Assembly (NCBI GenBank): GCA_002787535.1
Contig: PCXB01000094.1
Span: 1-32,324 of the forward strand
Length of the DNA stretch: 32,324 nt
Direction: 5' to 3'
DNA from: Deltaproteobacteria bacterium CG11_big_fil_rev_8_21_14_0_20_45_16
GTDB taxonomy: Bacteria; Bdellovibrionota; UBA2394
Shown here: one piece after another, positions 15,795 to 24,399 of the stretch
Position numbering within the stretch: position 1 is the first letter of the stretch
Layout of the letters: the number at the start of each line of letters is the position of its first letter
Notes under the pieces: generated by a model
Seen by the model: the letters and a program-made list of their open reading frames with translations, nothing else
Told to the model about the DNA's origin: nothing
Databases searched by the model: none
Made by a program: the position numbers and the translations under genes

Positions 15795-16253
15795 ATGGCA
15801 TTGAGACCACATCATTTCCCGGTCTTTCGTAGAGTCGGAGGCGCCGCCATGTGCCTGGCATTTAAAGCTCGTGCCGCAACAAAAGATATTGATGCCATCT
15901 TCGAACCAAGCTCGGAAATTCGGAGCGCGGCTCGAAAGGTGGCCGAAGACTTCTCTCTCTCTTCAGATTGGCTTAATGATGCGGCCAATGCTTTTATGAA
16001 ACCTCTGGATAAACGGCGACTCTTGTTCGAGCTTTCGAATTTGAGCATTTGGACTCCCGAAGCTGACTATCTGCTTGCCATGAAATCAATCAGTGCACGC
16101 TGGGATAGTTCTGACAAAGACGATGTTGTTTTTTTAATTCGTCATCTTGAACTCAAATCAGCCAAAGAGGTTTTCAAAATTATAGAGAATTATTATCCGA
16201 AGCACGAGATACCACCAAAAACACAATTCTTATTGGAAGAAATCTTCGAGTGA
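15795..16253 (+). CDS. Nucleotidyltransferase-like protein (DUF6036 type), possibly lacking its usual N-terminus
   Basis: 152 residues from the ATG at 15795. The core VGGAAMCLAF followed 10 residues later by TKDIDAIF is the GG-x(n)-DxD nucleotidyltransferase signature as found in the DUF6036/AbiEii-like group. SSDWLNDAANAF and YLLAMKSISARW after it also fit the group, as do VVFLIRHLELKS and the C-terminal helix. Relatives normally have about 25-30 residues before the VGGAAM strand, while here there are about 14 of unlike character (LRPHHFPVFRR), and no good Shine-Dalgarno sequence precedes the ATG. The gene may have lost its first helix by deletion or have a non-obvious start. Some relatives are toxin components, but no antitoxin partner is visible here. 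Confidence 0.65.
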   Translation: MALRPHHFPVFRRVGGAAMCLAFKARAATKDIDAIFEPSSEIRSAARKVAEDFSLSSDWLNDAANAFMKPLDKRRLLFELSNLSIWTPEADYLLAMKSISARWDSSDKDDVVFLIRHLELKSAKEVFKIIENYYPKHEIPPKTQFLLEEIFE

Positions 16254-16301
16254 ATCACAACTCTTAGCGACTTTAGCGCAATTGAAGAATCCTTGGCCAA
16301 C

Positions 16302-16787
16302 TTAGGAATGCAAAAAACTTTTCAATTCGCGAATGCGCTTTACAAGATCAGGATCAAAGCTTGCCACTTCCATGACTTTTAATTTTTGAACCAAAAGAGA
16401 TTGTTGATCTAATGGCATCGTGCCTGCCGTCTTTTGTAATTGCTCTAAAAGTTGAACTACCACTTTGTTATCTCGATGATCCAAAAATAATCGCTGAGTT
16501 TCCCAATCCAAGGGAATGCCGAATTCCCTTATATATTCACTCATTTTTTCATAATAAGCGGGAGTAGACCTTGCTTCACGAATGGCCTTTAGTCTATCAG
16601 CCTTAGCCATCGTCAGTTTGCCTCCCGCAAATAATTTTTCGAGATCATTTCGAGCTTCTTTCGATGCAAGAGCATCGGCTCGCTTTTCTAGCCCCGATTT
16701 GGACTTATTGGAAGCTGGGCGATTGCCGCGCACTCGCATCTGATCGATTTCACGCCAGTCTTTCTTGTTCCCATCATCTGATGCCAT
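16302..16787 (-). CDS. Conserved-looking hydrophilic protein, unknown function
   Basis: 161 residues, very charged, without a signal peptide or membrane segment. The N-terminal 45 residues are basic and probably disordered (DWREIDQMRVRGNRP, NKSKSG). The rest is predicted helical: KEARNDLEKLFAGGKLTMAKADRLKAIRE, a middle segment with YYEKMSEYIREFGIPLDWETQRLFLDH, and a C-terminal LLEQLQKTAG...VQKLKVMEVASFDPDLVKRIRELKSFL. I recognise no family. The divergent gene at 16851 is also an uncharacterised helical protein; they share a 63-bp upstream region and could be co-regulated. Coding quality looks genuine because the helix periodicity is regular and no overlapping gene competes. Confidence 0.62.
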   Translation of the reverse strand: MASDDGNKKDWREIDQMRVRGNRPASNKSKSGLEKRADALASKEARNDLEKLFAGGKLTMAKADRLKAIREARSTPAYYEKMSEYIREFGIPLDWETQRLFLDHRDNKVVVQLLEQLQKTAGTMPLDQQSLLVQKLKVMEVASFDPDLVKRIRELKSFLHS

Positions 16788-16850
16788 GAGTCAGTCGCGT
16801 ACTATGAAAAAATCACAAGCTCCAGTAAAATTATTGCAGGAGGCAAGTAA

Positions 16851-17486
16851 ATGCCAAAAGATCTACAAAAAAGAATGAACGAAGAGATCTCAGAGCTAAG
16901 ATCCCGCTTAGATACACTTGGCTCCGATGTTTTTAGTAAACTTCAAAGCGACAAGAAGAAGCGCCTTCATGCGCTCGAAAAGCACTTCTCTAAGTTATGT
17001 GAACTCCATAAAGACTACAACTCCGAAGCCGCACATCACGAAATTCGATCAGCTCGAGATCAACTTAAACGAAGTATGAATGAGCTCTTGTCGAAAAAAG
17101 ATCTCGGAAAAATTGAGTCTGAGATTGCTGTCCAAGAATTGCAGGCCGAAGCCGTCGCCTTTGTCAAGGCTAGTGATCTGCTGATGGATCGAGAGTTACG
17201 GGAACAGGATATTGACCGACGAATTGGCGTTGGCGTCGAAATTGACGATGCCTTAGGAAGAATTGGCGTTTCGGTTCCAAAACTACGGCAAGAGCTTCAG
17301 CGAATTAACATGCTCTTGCTGATTAAAAAAGTTCAGAACCGTGTTGATGACTATATCGATGAGAGGAAATATCGCCTGGCTCTAGAAGAAATTGATAATT
17401 GTCGACTTGCACTAGGTGCTCCCATCACTGAAGAGTTCTTCGCAGACCTATATGAAGACCTCAGGCTAAAAGCCAGTCGAAATTGA
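16851..17486 (+). CDS. Coiled-coil protein, unknown function
   Basis: 211 residues with a good ribosome-binding site (AGGAGG about 8 nt before the ATG). The protein is almost wholly helical: residues 1-125 contain heptad-rich coiled-coil stretches (EEISELRSRLDTLGSDVFSKL, KKKRLHALEKHFSKLCELH), followed by a segment around VGVEIDDALGRIGVSVPKLRQELQRINMLL and a final helical pair. There is no signal or membrane segment, so it is probably cytoplasmic, perhaps structural or a scaffold. No family recognised. Its last 21 bases overlap the end of the convergent S41 protease gene; the overlap is tail to tail, so both stops are real. Confidence 0.65.
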   Translation: MPKDLQKRMNEEISELRSRLDTLGSDVFSKLQSDKKKRLHALEKHFSKLCELHKDYNSEAAHHEIRSARDQLKRSMNELLSKKDLGKIESEIAVQELQAEAVAFVKASDLLMDRELREQDIDRRIGVGVEIDDALGRIGVSVPKLRQELQRINMLLLIKKVQNRVDDYIDERKYRLALEEIDNCRLALGAPITEEFFADLYEDLRLKASRN

Positions 17487-19511
17487 ATCTGAACTTCCAC
17501 CTGAGGGAAGAATTCTTTGAGGCCGAGAGTCCTGCAATGGTTCCGGATTCTCATCACTAGTCGTTTTGACTTGGGAATCATCGTGCGCAGCTTTAGGCTC
17601 TTCCTTTGTTTCCACCGCCTCCACAAGCAATTCCTTAAAACCAATTTCCCGTGCCACAGCAAAGGCCATATCGACTTCAATGTTTGACGACTTTGTTCTT
17701 TCGGCTTCATGGATTTTCGCTTTCTCAACAATATCATCAATAAGATCCGGTTCAGAGGAGCTAGCATCTCCAATTTTTGCCCACAACGATTCTGGGAGTG
17801 AAGTAGGGTAGAATATTCCCGAGCGAAGGGAGTCTTCCGAAATTTCCATATCAGGATCGCCACCTTGAGCTTCATAATGCTTTTTCATAGAGCTCGCCAT
17901 ACAAAGTTCGGCTTGATCCTGTAGGCCTGTATCAGGATCAAGCTTCGCATTTCTTCCAATTTTTTGGCAGGCTTCGCGCCACTTCATTAAAATGGAATCT
18001 TTAACTTCAATATGCGGCACTACTCCTACCAATTGAGCGCTTTCTCCTCTTGGTCCGTAGAACTGAAGCGCTGTAAACTTAAAGACGCCTCCCAAATGTT
18101 CTCCGATGGAAAACATGACTTGGCCAATCCCCTTTCCAAAAGTCTGCTCGCCAACAAATGTGGCCCGACCTGTTTCCTTTAGAATTTGAGTTAATATGTC
18201 AGAGGCTGAAGCGGAGTAATTGTTCGCCAGGACAGTCAAAGGCTCTTCGAAGATCGTCCCCGGATTGCTAACCCAAAAATCTTCCAGCTTAAATTTTACA
18301 TTGGGTGGAAGATCTCGAATCCTAATCTGGCCCACTTTGGATTCTGGCAAAAACAAGCCGGCAATAGCTTGCATCTCGTTTTGTGAGCCCCCGCCATTAA
18401 ATCGAAGATCCAAAACAATACTTAATTGATGGTTCGAATGTTTTCGCCTCCAAGCATCTTTAAGAGCCGAAATTTTTCTGGCAATTTCAAAAGCGGCGCC
18501 TTCTTCGAATTCGAATAATCTAATATAGATCACATCGTCTCGAAGCTCGGCTGCAACTAAAGGACCGATAGGTTCATTCACATATCTCTCTTTGCCGGAA
18601 ATCGAAGCCTCTCGCTCGCCGATCTCTTCGCCGCGAAAATATTTAACTCGAAATGATTCGAAAACTCCTATTTCGAATGTGATATACAGAAACTCGGAAT
18701 GTCCTGATTCAATTGCCGACTTTACTGAAATGCAATTATCAGCATCTTTTGCAATCTCCACTTTGAGTCTGGAAAAGTCCTTCGAGCTTAAGCAGACCGC
18801 TGAAATTCGATCGCCAGGATGAAGAGGAATCTCTTCCTGAAAATCTGCTTTGGTCCCAATCAAATCCCTCGTCGCCAAAACGTTAACGCTTGGATAATCA
18901 CTGGCGTCCAATCTAAATCGCAATAATTGATCAACATCCGTGCGGAGTCCATAGGAGTAAAAATCGCCACCGATAGGGCTCACGGGAATAGAATAGGCGC
19001 TAAAGTAGTCTAAATGATCGGCGAACTCTTGTAAGAATTCCCAGTAAATTCGTTTGTCATCTGGGCGAGTGGCATATTCATCAAGCCAGTCTTCCTCTAC
19101 GTTATTTGAATATACTCTTGTTTCCAGAATTCGTTGTCGAAAGGCTTCAACTCTAATAATGGATTCGCAGTTGGTGATCGACTCAGCGCCCAACTCATTA
19201 AACAGCCTTTGCTGACCATCTTGATAGTCTCGAATCTCTGTTTCGCTCAAATTTCCCGTTGCCGCCTCAACGGATTTCTCATTCATATCGTTCAAAATCG
19301 ATTCGTAGATCGAAGGAAAATCAGTTAGCGTTTTTGTAATATGAAGAAGTAATGACTTAACAACGATTTGGTTTAATTCTTCACAAGATGAGGCGCCTTC
19401 GATCTTCATCTTTTCAACAAGGGGGTTGATTCTATCGCGCGCGGTTTTCTTTCCATTTCCACATGAAATAAGGCTTAGGCCTATGAGAATTAGGGCGACA
19501 ACGCTCTTCAT
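17466..19511 (-). CDS. S41-family (tail-specific/C-terminal processing) protease, lipoprotein
   Basis: 681 residues. The N-terminus is a lipoprotein signal (VVALILIGLSLISC, lipobox Cys 17), so it is probably anchored facing the periplasm. Residues about 40-170 are a helical N-terminal region, 175-300 may include a degenerate PDZ-like module (GDRISAVC), and 310-480 is the S41 domain: VLDLRFNGGGSQNEM near 367-380, NYSASASDIL at 431-440 holding the nucleophilic Ser, and GEQTFGKG with K460. Residues 480-681 form an acidic low-complexity tail (EAVETKEEPKAAHDDSQ...). It would degrade or trim periplasmic proteins by their C-termini, like Prc. It is longer than CtpA (about 400), nearer to Prc in size but with a different tail. 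The 3' end overlaps a convergent gene by 21 bp. Confidence 0.88.
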   Translation of the reverse strand: MKSVVALILIGLSLISCGNGKKTARDRINPLVEKMKIEGASSCEELNQIVVKSLLLHITKTLTDFPSIYESILNDMNEKSVEAATGNLSETEIRDYQDGQQRLFNELGAESITNCESIIRVEAFRQRILETRVYSNNVEEDWLDEYATRPDDKRIYWEFLQEFADHLDYFSAYSIPVSPIGGDFYSYGLRTDVDQLLRFRLDASDYPSVNVLATRDLIGTKADFQEEIPLHPGDRISAVCLSSKDFSRLKVEIAKDADNCISVKSAIESGHSEFLYITFEIGVFESFRVKYFRGEEIGEREASISGKERYVNEPIGPLVAAELRDDVIYIRLFEFEEGAAFEIARKISALKDAWRRKHSNHQLSIVLDLRFNGGGSQNEMQAIAGLFLPESKVGQIRIRDLPPNVKFKLEDFWVSNPGTIFEEPLTVLANNYSASASDILTQILKETGRATFVGEQTFGKGIGQVMFSIGEHLGGVFKFTALQFYGPRGESAQLVGVVPHIEVKDSILMKWREACQKIGRNAKLDPDTGLQDQAELCMASSMKKHYEAQGGDPDMEISEDSLRSGIFYPTSLPESLWAKIGDASSSEPDLIDDIVEKAKIHEAERTKSSNIEVDMAFAVAREIGFKELLVEAVETKEEPKAAHDDSQVKTTSDENPEPLQDSRPQRILPSGGSSDSISTGF

Positions 19512-19686
19512 ATGACGAAGGCTTTAGCATAGCTTCCGAATAATCGTAATATCCCAGCAAAATAGGCCTTCTCCGCCTCAAATCTCTAAATTATTAGATT
19601 TTTAAACTCTAAACCCTTGGAATGACGTTGAATTTCTTACCCCTTCTAGGTACAAGGCTTGCAAGGTTTTTAGTTTAGGTTTCGAG

Positions 19687-20778
19687 GTGAGAATAAAAAA
19701 AATAGCAGTATTGGCGTCCATTTTTTGTATCAAGCTCATGCTTGTAGACACATTGTGTCCATTGTCGGCCCAGGCAATTTTACAATCTCGTTCTAGTCCC
19801 GCCAGGCAAACAGATATTCTCTTTGTAGCACTAAATGCCTTTATACCAAGTCAATATCTTCGGGCCTTTATTTCGAACGCTGTTGGACCGGACGGACGCA
19901 TTCGAAACGAGCACCGAGAGGCTGCGAAAAATTGGCTTAGACAGTATCGCATTGAGCATCTCCACGAGTTTGTTGGAAGACAATCCGAAGCTTTGAAACA
20001 AGCTAATCGCAATCTCGTACGACGAAGCGGCGCGGACTCGAACTTTAGGAGTGTTAGAGATCTCAAGTTCTCTTTGGCAGAAATAAATGCTCTTCAGCGA
20101 TTTTATTTTAGCCTTGATGCTCAAAATGAAGATAAATTTTTTCCTGAGAATGTCGCCAATGAAAATCTGGAGTTGGCAAGAAGCCTGATCTCCATCACAC
20201 GCTGGCCCTATGTTAATTTTAGAGAAGGGGAAGCGCGGACTCGCATGACGGAATGGCAAACAGCGGTTTCTCAGTTGGATCAGCCTTTTGGTTCGAGACT
20301 TCTTGCCTTGAGGCTTCGATATTCTAATGGAAATGCTCCTTATTCCTTACAAGAAGATTTACGGAATTTGAGTTTCGATAGAATATTTGAACTGGCTTTT
20401 TTGGATCCCGAGGAAGCCTTTTACCATCTTAGTCTACTTATGAGTCATGCCGCATCGCCTCGAGATAACTCGGTAAGTAGGACGAAACGCTACTTTACGA
20501 GCTCTCGGGATCGCTCTTATTTTGGCTTTTTGCATGAAGCTACAAACTGGACCCCTGAGCAAAAGAAGCAGTTTGTTCTGCTGGGCCAAATGCCCGACGG
20601 CAAGAGCCTCGATCAACATTTCCGTGATGATAGCCTTATCGGACGCTACGAAGCTCGAAGAAAAATTCTTGAAAAACGGCCTAGTAGTGATTTGGCTTTA
20701 AGGGCCTTTGCGAACAGCTGCCATAATCGCGAAATGCACCAGGACTCTCAGGGCCAGGGACTATTATTTCAACAATGA
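19687..20778 (+). CDS. Secreted protein of unknown function
   Basis: 363 residues from a GTG preceded by a GAGG-like site. The N-terminus (MRIKKIAVLASIFCIKLMLVDTLCPLSAQA) is a signal peptide with likely cleavage after AQA. The mature part is helix-rich and strongly basic, with many Arg (RSSPARQ, RRSGADSNFRSVRD, RTKRYFTSSRDRSYF). I recognise no domain or catalytic motif. The C-terminus may be altered: beyond the last shared codons the +1 frame continues as RDYYFNNENQARIGDKAYQ before a TAG, which looks more protein-like than the actual ending GLLFQQ. The 175-bp region upstream holds its promoter, with no perfect consensus seen. Function unknown. Confidence 0.65.
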   Translation: MRIKKIAVLASIFCIKLMLVDTLCPLSAQAILQSRSSPARQTDILFVALNAFIPSQYLRAFISNAVGPDGRIRNEHREAAKNWLRQYRIEHLHEFVGRQSEALKQANRNLVRRSGADSNFRSVRDLKFSLAEINALQRFYFSLDAQNEDKFFPENVANENLELARSLISITRWPYVNFREGEARTRMTEWQTAVSQLDQPFGSRLLALRLRYSNGNAPYSLQEDLRNLSFDRIFELAFLDPEEAFYHLSLLMSHAASPRDNSVSRTKRYFTSSRDRSYFGFLHEATNWTPEQKKQFVLLGQMPDGKSLDQHFRDDSLIGRYEARRKILEKRPSSDLALRAFANSCHNREMHQDSQGQGLLFQQ

Positions 20779-20819
20779 AAATCAAGCTCGAATTGGCGAT
20801 AAAGCCTATCAATAGTCCC
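20757..20819. repeat. 9-bp inverted repeat at the end of the secreted-protein gene
   Basis: GGGACTATT (20757-20765) and AATAGTCCC (20811-20819) are perfect reverse complements separated by 45 bases and straddle the stop codon. There is no T-run after the right arm, so it is not a typical intrinsic terminator. It could be an mRNA structure or chance. The rest of 20779-20904 shows nothing else I can name. Confidence 0.35.
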
Positions 20820-20904
20820 AGGAGCTATCCATTGGCTCAACTTATGATTTAGCTAAGAAACCTCTCGCACTTTCAAAATCACTTCGAATATTCTAATGTC
20901 ATAA

Positions 20905-21366
20905 ATGGAATCAATATTCTTTATCCTTCTTGCAGCGACGATCGGATTGGCCACGGTTATTCAAGGGGCATTTAACCAAAGAGTCGGTCAAGTCTTGGAT
21001 CTTAATCTTGCAATCCTTATCAATTCGCTCGTTGTACTAGTTATTTCCGCTTTAGTTTATGTGTTGGCTCGATCCTTTCCTCAGATCTTACCGAACGCAT
21101 TTGCGACGCGCTCATTTGAATGGAATCAGCTTACTCAACTTGGGTGGAGGGTCATCTTGCCAGGCTTATGCGGATTCACGATTGTCGCGGGCATTCCGTG
21201 GGCTTTGAGCCGATTGACCGCACTCAAAGTTTTTTTTCTTATAGTTGTATCGCAGATTTTTTTTAGCTTTTTGTGGGACTATTTTGTTTTAGAAGTTACG
21301 CTTTCCGGCAAACGCTTGGTGGGTGTTCTTGTTGCCCTTGCCGGAGTTCTCATAACGATCTTATAA
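20905..21366 (+). CDS. DMT-superfamily membrane protein, YdcZ/DUF606 type
   Basis: 153 residues with five hydrophobic segments: residues 1-22 (FILLAATIGLATVIQGAFN), about 33-57, 82-100 (VILPGLCGFTIVAGIPWAL), 105-125 and 133-153 (LVGVLVALAGVLITIL). The size, the QGAFNQRVGQ sequence after helix 1 and the GVLVALAGVLI ending match the short YdcZ-type members of the drug/metabolite transporter group, which have five helices and probably work as dimers. Substrate unknown. It is alone on this strand; its stop lies 5 bp from the stop of the convergent rRNA methyltransferase. Confidence 0.8.
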   Translation: MESIFFILLAATIGLATVIQGAFNQRVGQVLDLNLAILINSLVVLVISALVYVLARSFPQILPNAFATRSFEWNQLTQLGWRVILPGLCGFTIVAGIPWALSRLTALKVFFLIVVSQIFFSFLWDYFVLEVTLSGKRLVGVLVALAGVLITIL

Positions 21367-21371
21367 AGCCT

Positions 21372-22544
21372 TTAAAAGTTGATCGAACGAAGCCAAATCG
21401 ATTTGAAATACTCCGACTCCGGAAAACCCAAGCGCACAGGGTGATCAGAAGCCTGTGCATTTGATCTAAAAATCTGAAAATCCCGGCGCTCCTTGCGGGC
21501 AGCCGCCTGAATAATACCTCTGAATTCATGCAAACTCAAAGCTCCTGAGCAGCTGCAGGAAAGCAAGATTCCACTTGGTGCAATATGACGAATAGCTTGT
21601 TGATTGAACTGAAAATACTTTCGCGTGCCCTTCATTTTATGCTTCAGAGAGGGAATTAGCTTCGGAGGATCCAAAATGATAACATCATATTGATCCCGAG
21701 TGTCCTGTAGAAATTCTAAAGCATCCGCGTTAATCCATTCAATTTGATTACAACCATTCAATTGTCCATTTCTTTTCCCCGCCTCAATAGCAGACTCTGA
21801 CGAATCTACAGCGACAATTCGGCTTGCCCCAAACTTCGAAGCGTTAATGGCAAAGCCACCGGAATAGGAACAAAGATCCAAAACACTTTTTGAGGCGACA
21901 AAATCTCTGATGAGGTTCCTGTTATCACGCTGATCCAAAAAGAAGCCTGTCTTTTGAGCATCGTTAAAGTCTATATGATACTCGAGACCATTTTCAGTAA
22001 TTATCGTCGACTCCGGTTGCGAAGTCGTACGAGTGAGACTGACGGGATCGATTCCTTCTCTTTCTGCAAAATTAAGATCATAGCTAACTCGAACATGCCT
22101 TCCAGGAAGGATGGATCTCAAGGCCTCACAAACAACCTCAATTTGCTCATGAATAAAAAGACTCGATACTTGGACAACAACCACATCATTGAATAAATCA
22201 ACAATTAAGCCTGGCAATCCATCTGATTCAGAGTGAAAAAGACGATAGGCGTTGGAATTCAATTTTAGAGCCGCCCGCCACCGAGCCGCCTCATCTAAGC
22301 GTGACCGAATAAAAGTCTTATCTATCTTTTGCTCCGGATCCAAACTTAGGATCCGTAGGCTTAGGCGACTTGCGGGATTAAAAAAAGCGCGTGCCATCGC
22401 CTTATCTTCAACAAACAGGTCCACAACGGCCGCTCGCCTTGGAAGCTCCTGATCCGATAGAATATGATCATGACGAATCCACGGATGGCGACCCAGAATC
22501 CCAGAAAGTGACTTTTTTCGCAGATTTATTCGAGCAAATTTCAT
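21372..22544 (-). CDS. rlmI: Class I SAM-dependent rRNA methyltransferase, RlmI family (23S rRNA m5C1962 type)
   Basis: 390 residues from the ATG at 22544, chosen because AGGTGG lies 6 nt upstream and because the family begins just before a KKSLSGILGRHPWI segment; an in-frame start at 22598 would add 18 residues. Residues 1-75 are the PUA-like RNA-binding domain. The middle has FHSESDGLPGLIVDLFND, typical of RlmI. The methyltransferase domain includes KTGFFLDQRDNR, VLDLCSYSGGFAINASKFGASRIVAVDSSESAIE (SAM binding) and VIILDPPKLIPS (motif IV). SCSCSGALSLHEF carries the catalytic-type cysteines. Probable target is C1962 of 23S rRNA, by family. It diverges from the antiporter gene. Confidence 0.87.
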   Translation of the reverse strand: MKFARINLRKKSLSGILGRHPWIRHDHILSDQELPRRAAVVDLFVEDKAMARAFFNPASRLSLRILSLDPEQKIDKTFIRSRLDEAARWRAALKLNSNAYRLFHSESDGLPGLIVDLFNDVVVVQVSSLFIHEQIEVVCEALRSILPGRHVRVSYDLNFAEREGIDPVSLTRTTSQPESTIITENGLEYHIDFNDAQKTGFFLDQRDNRNLIRDFVASKSVLDLCSYSGGFAINASKFGASRIVAVDSSESAIEAGKRNGQLNGCNQIEWINADALEFLQDTRDQYDVIILDPPKLIPSLKHKMKGTRKYFQFNQQAIRHIAPSGILLSCSCSGALSLHEFRGIIQAAARKERRDFQIFRSNAQASDHPVRLGFPESEYFKSIWLRSINF

Positions 22545-22644
22545 GGCAGGCCACCTGCTAATGCGTTCGTCTCGGAAAGGAAAGTGAATTTTGCTCATTT
22601 TCTTCGTTCTGACTTTCGATCAAACCGGCTAGAGTTTTTTTGTT

Positions 22645-23922
22645 ATGGATCGTGAGGATCAGTTTATTGTTGCCGTAATTGCCTTTTTTGCTTTGGGCAT
22701 GGCATCCGAAATTCTATTCAGAAGAACTCAGATCCCCGATGGGTTGTGGCTAATTCTTATTGGCATTATAGCTGGACCAATTTTAGGCTGGGTAGACGCC
22801 GAACGCCTAAGTATCCTATTGCCATATTTCGCCCCCGTAGCCCTAATTGTGATTTTATTTGATGGTGGATCGAAACTTAGACTTGGCAGCCTCCGATCGA
22901 CGGTAGGTCGTTCGACACTACTGGCTCTTTCGACCTTTGCCGCTTCAAGTATCGTAGTTGCATTGGCAAGTTGGAGTGTTGTCGTATTTAGCGGGCTCTT
23001 GCCGGACTGGACTTGGACCAAGGCACTCATCTTAGGATGCATTTTGGGTGGCTCAAGCTCGATTGTCATTATGCCCACGATGCAGTTGGCCAAGGTTGAT
23101 GCGACGGCATCGAATTTGGTTTCTATGGAATCCGCGATAACAGATGCCTTATGTATTGTGGGTACGAGTCTGATCATTACTCTGGCACTAAATATGCATT
23201 TGGGTGCGTTGAGCGGCGGAGAGGTTGCAACACTATTTAGCAAAACAATTGGCGTTGGATTCGTTGCAGGAGTTTTGTCGGGCGCTTTATGGCTCATCAT
23301 CCTTCCATTTCTAAAGGGACCATACAATTATCCCACAACAATCATGTTTCTGTTTTTACTGTATCTTCTAACAAAGAATCTTGGAGGGAGTCCGGCCTTT
23401 GCGGTTTTGCTTTTTAGTATCATTCTTGGAAATTCACGATTTCTTGGAAAACTCCTTCGTTTTAAAGGCCAGCGTGAACTTGATCATGATTTAAAAACAA
23501 TGCACTCACAGATTTCGTTTCTCGTAAAAACGTTTTTCTTTATTCTAATTGGTGTCATGTTCAATTTTTCCTTATCAAGTCTTGTCATTGCGCTCCTTCT
23601 CACGGCTCTTATTGCGCTCGTTCGATTTCCGGCTGTTGCCTTGGGATTGAAAGGTTCTGAGTTTGATCAGCAAACTAAGAACCTTGCTAAAATTTGTCTT
23701 CCTCGTGGTTTGGCAGCAGGCGTTTTAGCGACAATGCCACTGCAAATGGGAATAAAGGGTATGGAAAGACTTTCGGCCATTGTCTTCACCGTTGTTAGTT
23801 TTTCCTGTGTGATATTTGCTGTACTGTTTTATAGAGCGCGACGCAAACTTGTCGTGACAAACCCGTCGCTGGCACAAACTGATGAAAGGAAGGTTCAGAA
23901 TGAAATTTCTCAACAAGTTTAA
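22645..23922 (+). CDS. Cation:proton antiporter (CPA family, NhaP-like)
   Basis: 425 residues with about twelve hydrophobic helices. The N-terminal RRTQIPDGLWLILIGIIAGP and APVALIVILFDGGSKL blocks are characteristic of the Na+/H+ exchanger family. GGSSSIVIMPTMQLAKVDATASNLVSMESAITDALCIV includes the extended-segment region and the acidic ES-ITD motif that corresponds to the ion-binding site of CPA1 antiporters. It would swap Na+ or K+ for protons across the inner membrane. The last 40 residues are a hydrophilic cytoplasmic tail. A CBS-domain gene begins 21 nt downstream on the same strand, suggesting an operon with a possible nucleotide-sensing partner (inference). Confidence 0.87.
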   Translation: MDREDQFIVAVIAFFALGMASEILFRRTQIPDGLWLILIGIIAGPILGWVDAERLSILLPYFAPVALIVILFDGGSKLRLGSLRSTVGRSTLLALSTFAASSIVVALASWSVVVFSGLLPDWTWTKALILGCILGGSSSIVIMPTMQLAKVDATASNLVSMESAITDALCIVGTSLIITLALNMHLGALSGGEVATLFSKTIGVGFVAGVLSGALWLIILPFLKGPYNYPTTIMFLFLLYLLTKNLGGSPAFAVLLFSIILGNSRFLGKLLRFKGQRELDHDLKTMHSQISFLVKTFFFILIGVMFNFSLSSLVIALLLTALIALVRFPAVALGLKGSEFDQQTKNLAKICLPRGLAAGVLATMPLQMGIKGMERLSAIVFTVVSFSCVIFAVLFYRARRKLVVTNPSLAQTDERKVQNEISQQV

Positions 23923-23943
23923 AGAATTCTTAAAGGTGAGTGT

Positions 23944-24399
23944 ATGAATGCGAGTCAACCGTGGTTAGCGAAATTCAAAGTAGAAGATCTAATGAGCCGA
24001 GACCTTCAGTGTCTTAGTCTTTCGGATCAATTGCGATTATGGGACCAGTCGGCCAGTTGGAGGAGATTCCGACATCTCCCTGTCACCGATGAAGCAGGGA
24101 AACTGCTAGGATTGGTTTCTCATCGTGATGTTATGAATCGTGTCGCTTCAGCCGTTTTGAATCCTCAAAAGCGAGAGTCATTAGAAAAGTTTCAAGCAAT
24201 CCCTGTTCATGAAGTCATGTTAAAAAATGTTGAGACAATTAACCCGCATACCGGTCTCATCGAAGCCGCTCACAAAATGTTTGAAAATCAAATGGGAGCT
24301 CTTCCCGTTATCGATGATGAAGGAACTCTACTTGGAATTTTAACAGAGGCGGATTTTGTTGAACTGGTACATTTCGGGGAAGATACCTTTAAGGACTAG
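23944..24399 (+). CDS. CBS-domain-pair protein
   Basis: 151 residues made of two CBS motifs. The first (about 12-75) has VEDLMSRDLQCLSLSDQL and FRHLPVTDEAGKLLGLVSHRDVM; the second (about 88-148) has VHEVMLKNVETINPHTGL and MGALPVIDDEGTLLGILTEADFV. Pairs of CBS motifs bind adenosine nucleotides such as ATP, AMP or c-di-AMP and regulate other proteins. A GGTGAG-like ribosome site precedes the ATG. It follows the antiporter gene by 21 nt and may be its regulatory subunit. Its stop shares the four-base palindrome CTAG with the stop of the convergent LOG-family gene. Confidence 0.9.
   Translation: MNASQPWLAKFKVEDLMSRDLQCLSLSDQLRLWDQSASWRRFRHLPVTDEAGKLLGLVSHRDVMNRVASAVLNPQKRESLEKFQAIPVHEVMLKNVETINPHTGLIEAAHKMFENQMGALPVIDDEGTLLGILTEADFVELVHFGEDTFKD

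Noticed and set aside
17351-17875. A 174-residue reading frame on the minus strand here
   Set aside because: It lies across the ends of the S41 protease and the coiled-coil gene in another frame, has basic low-quality composition, and both real genes explain the DNA.
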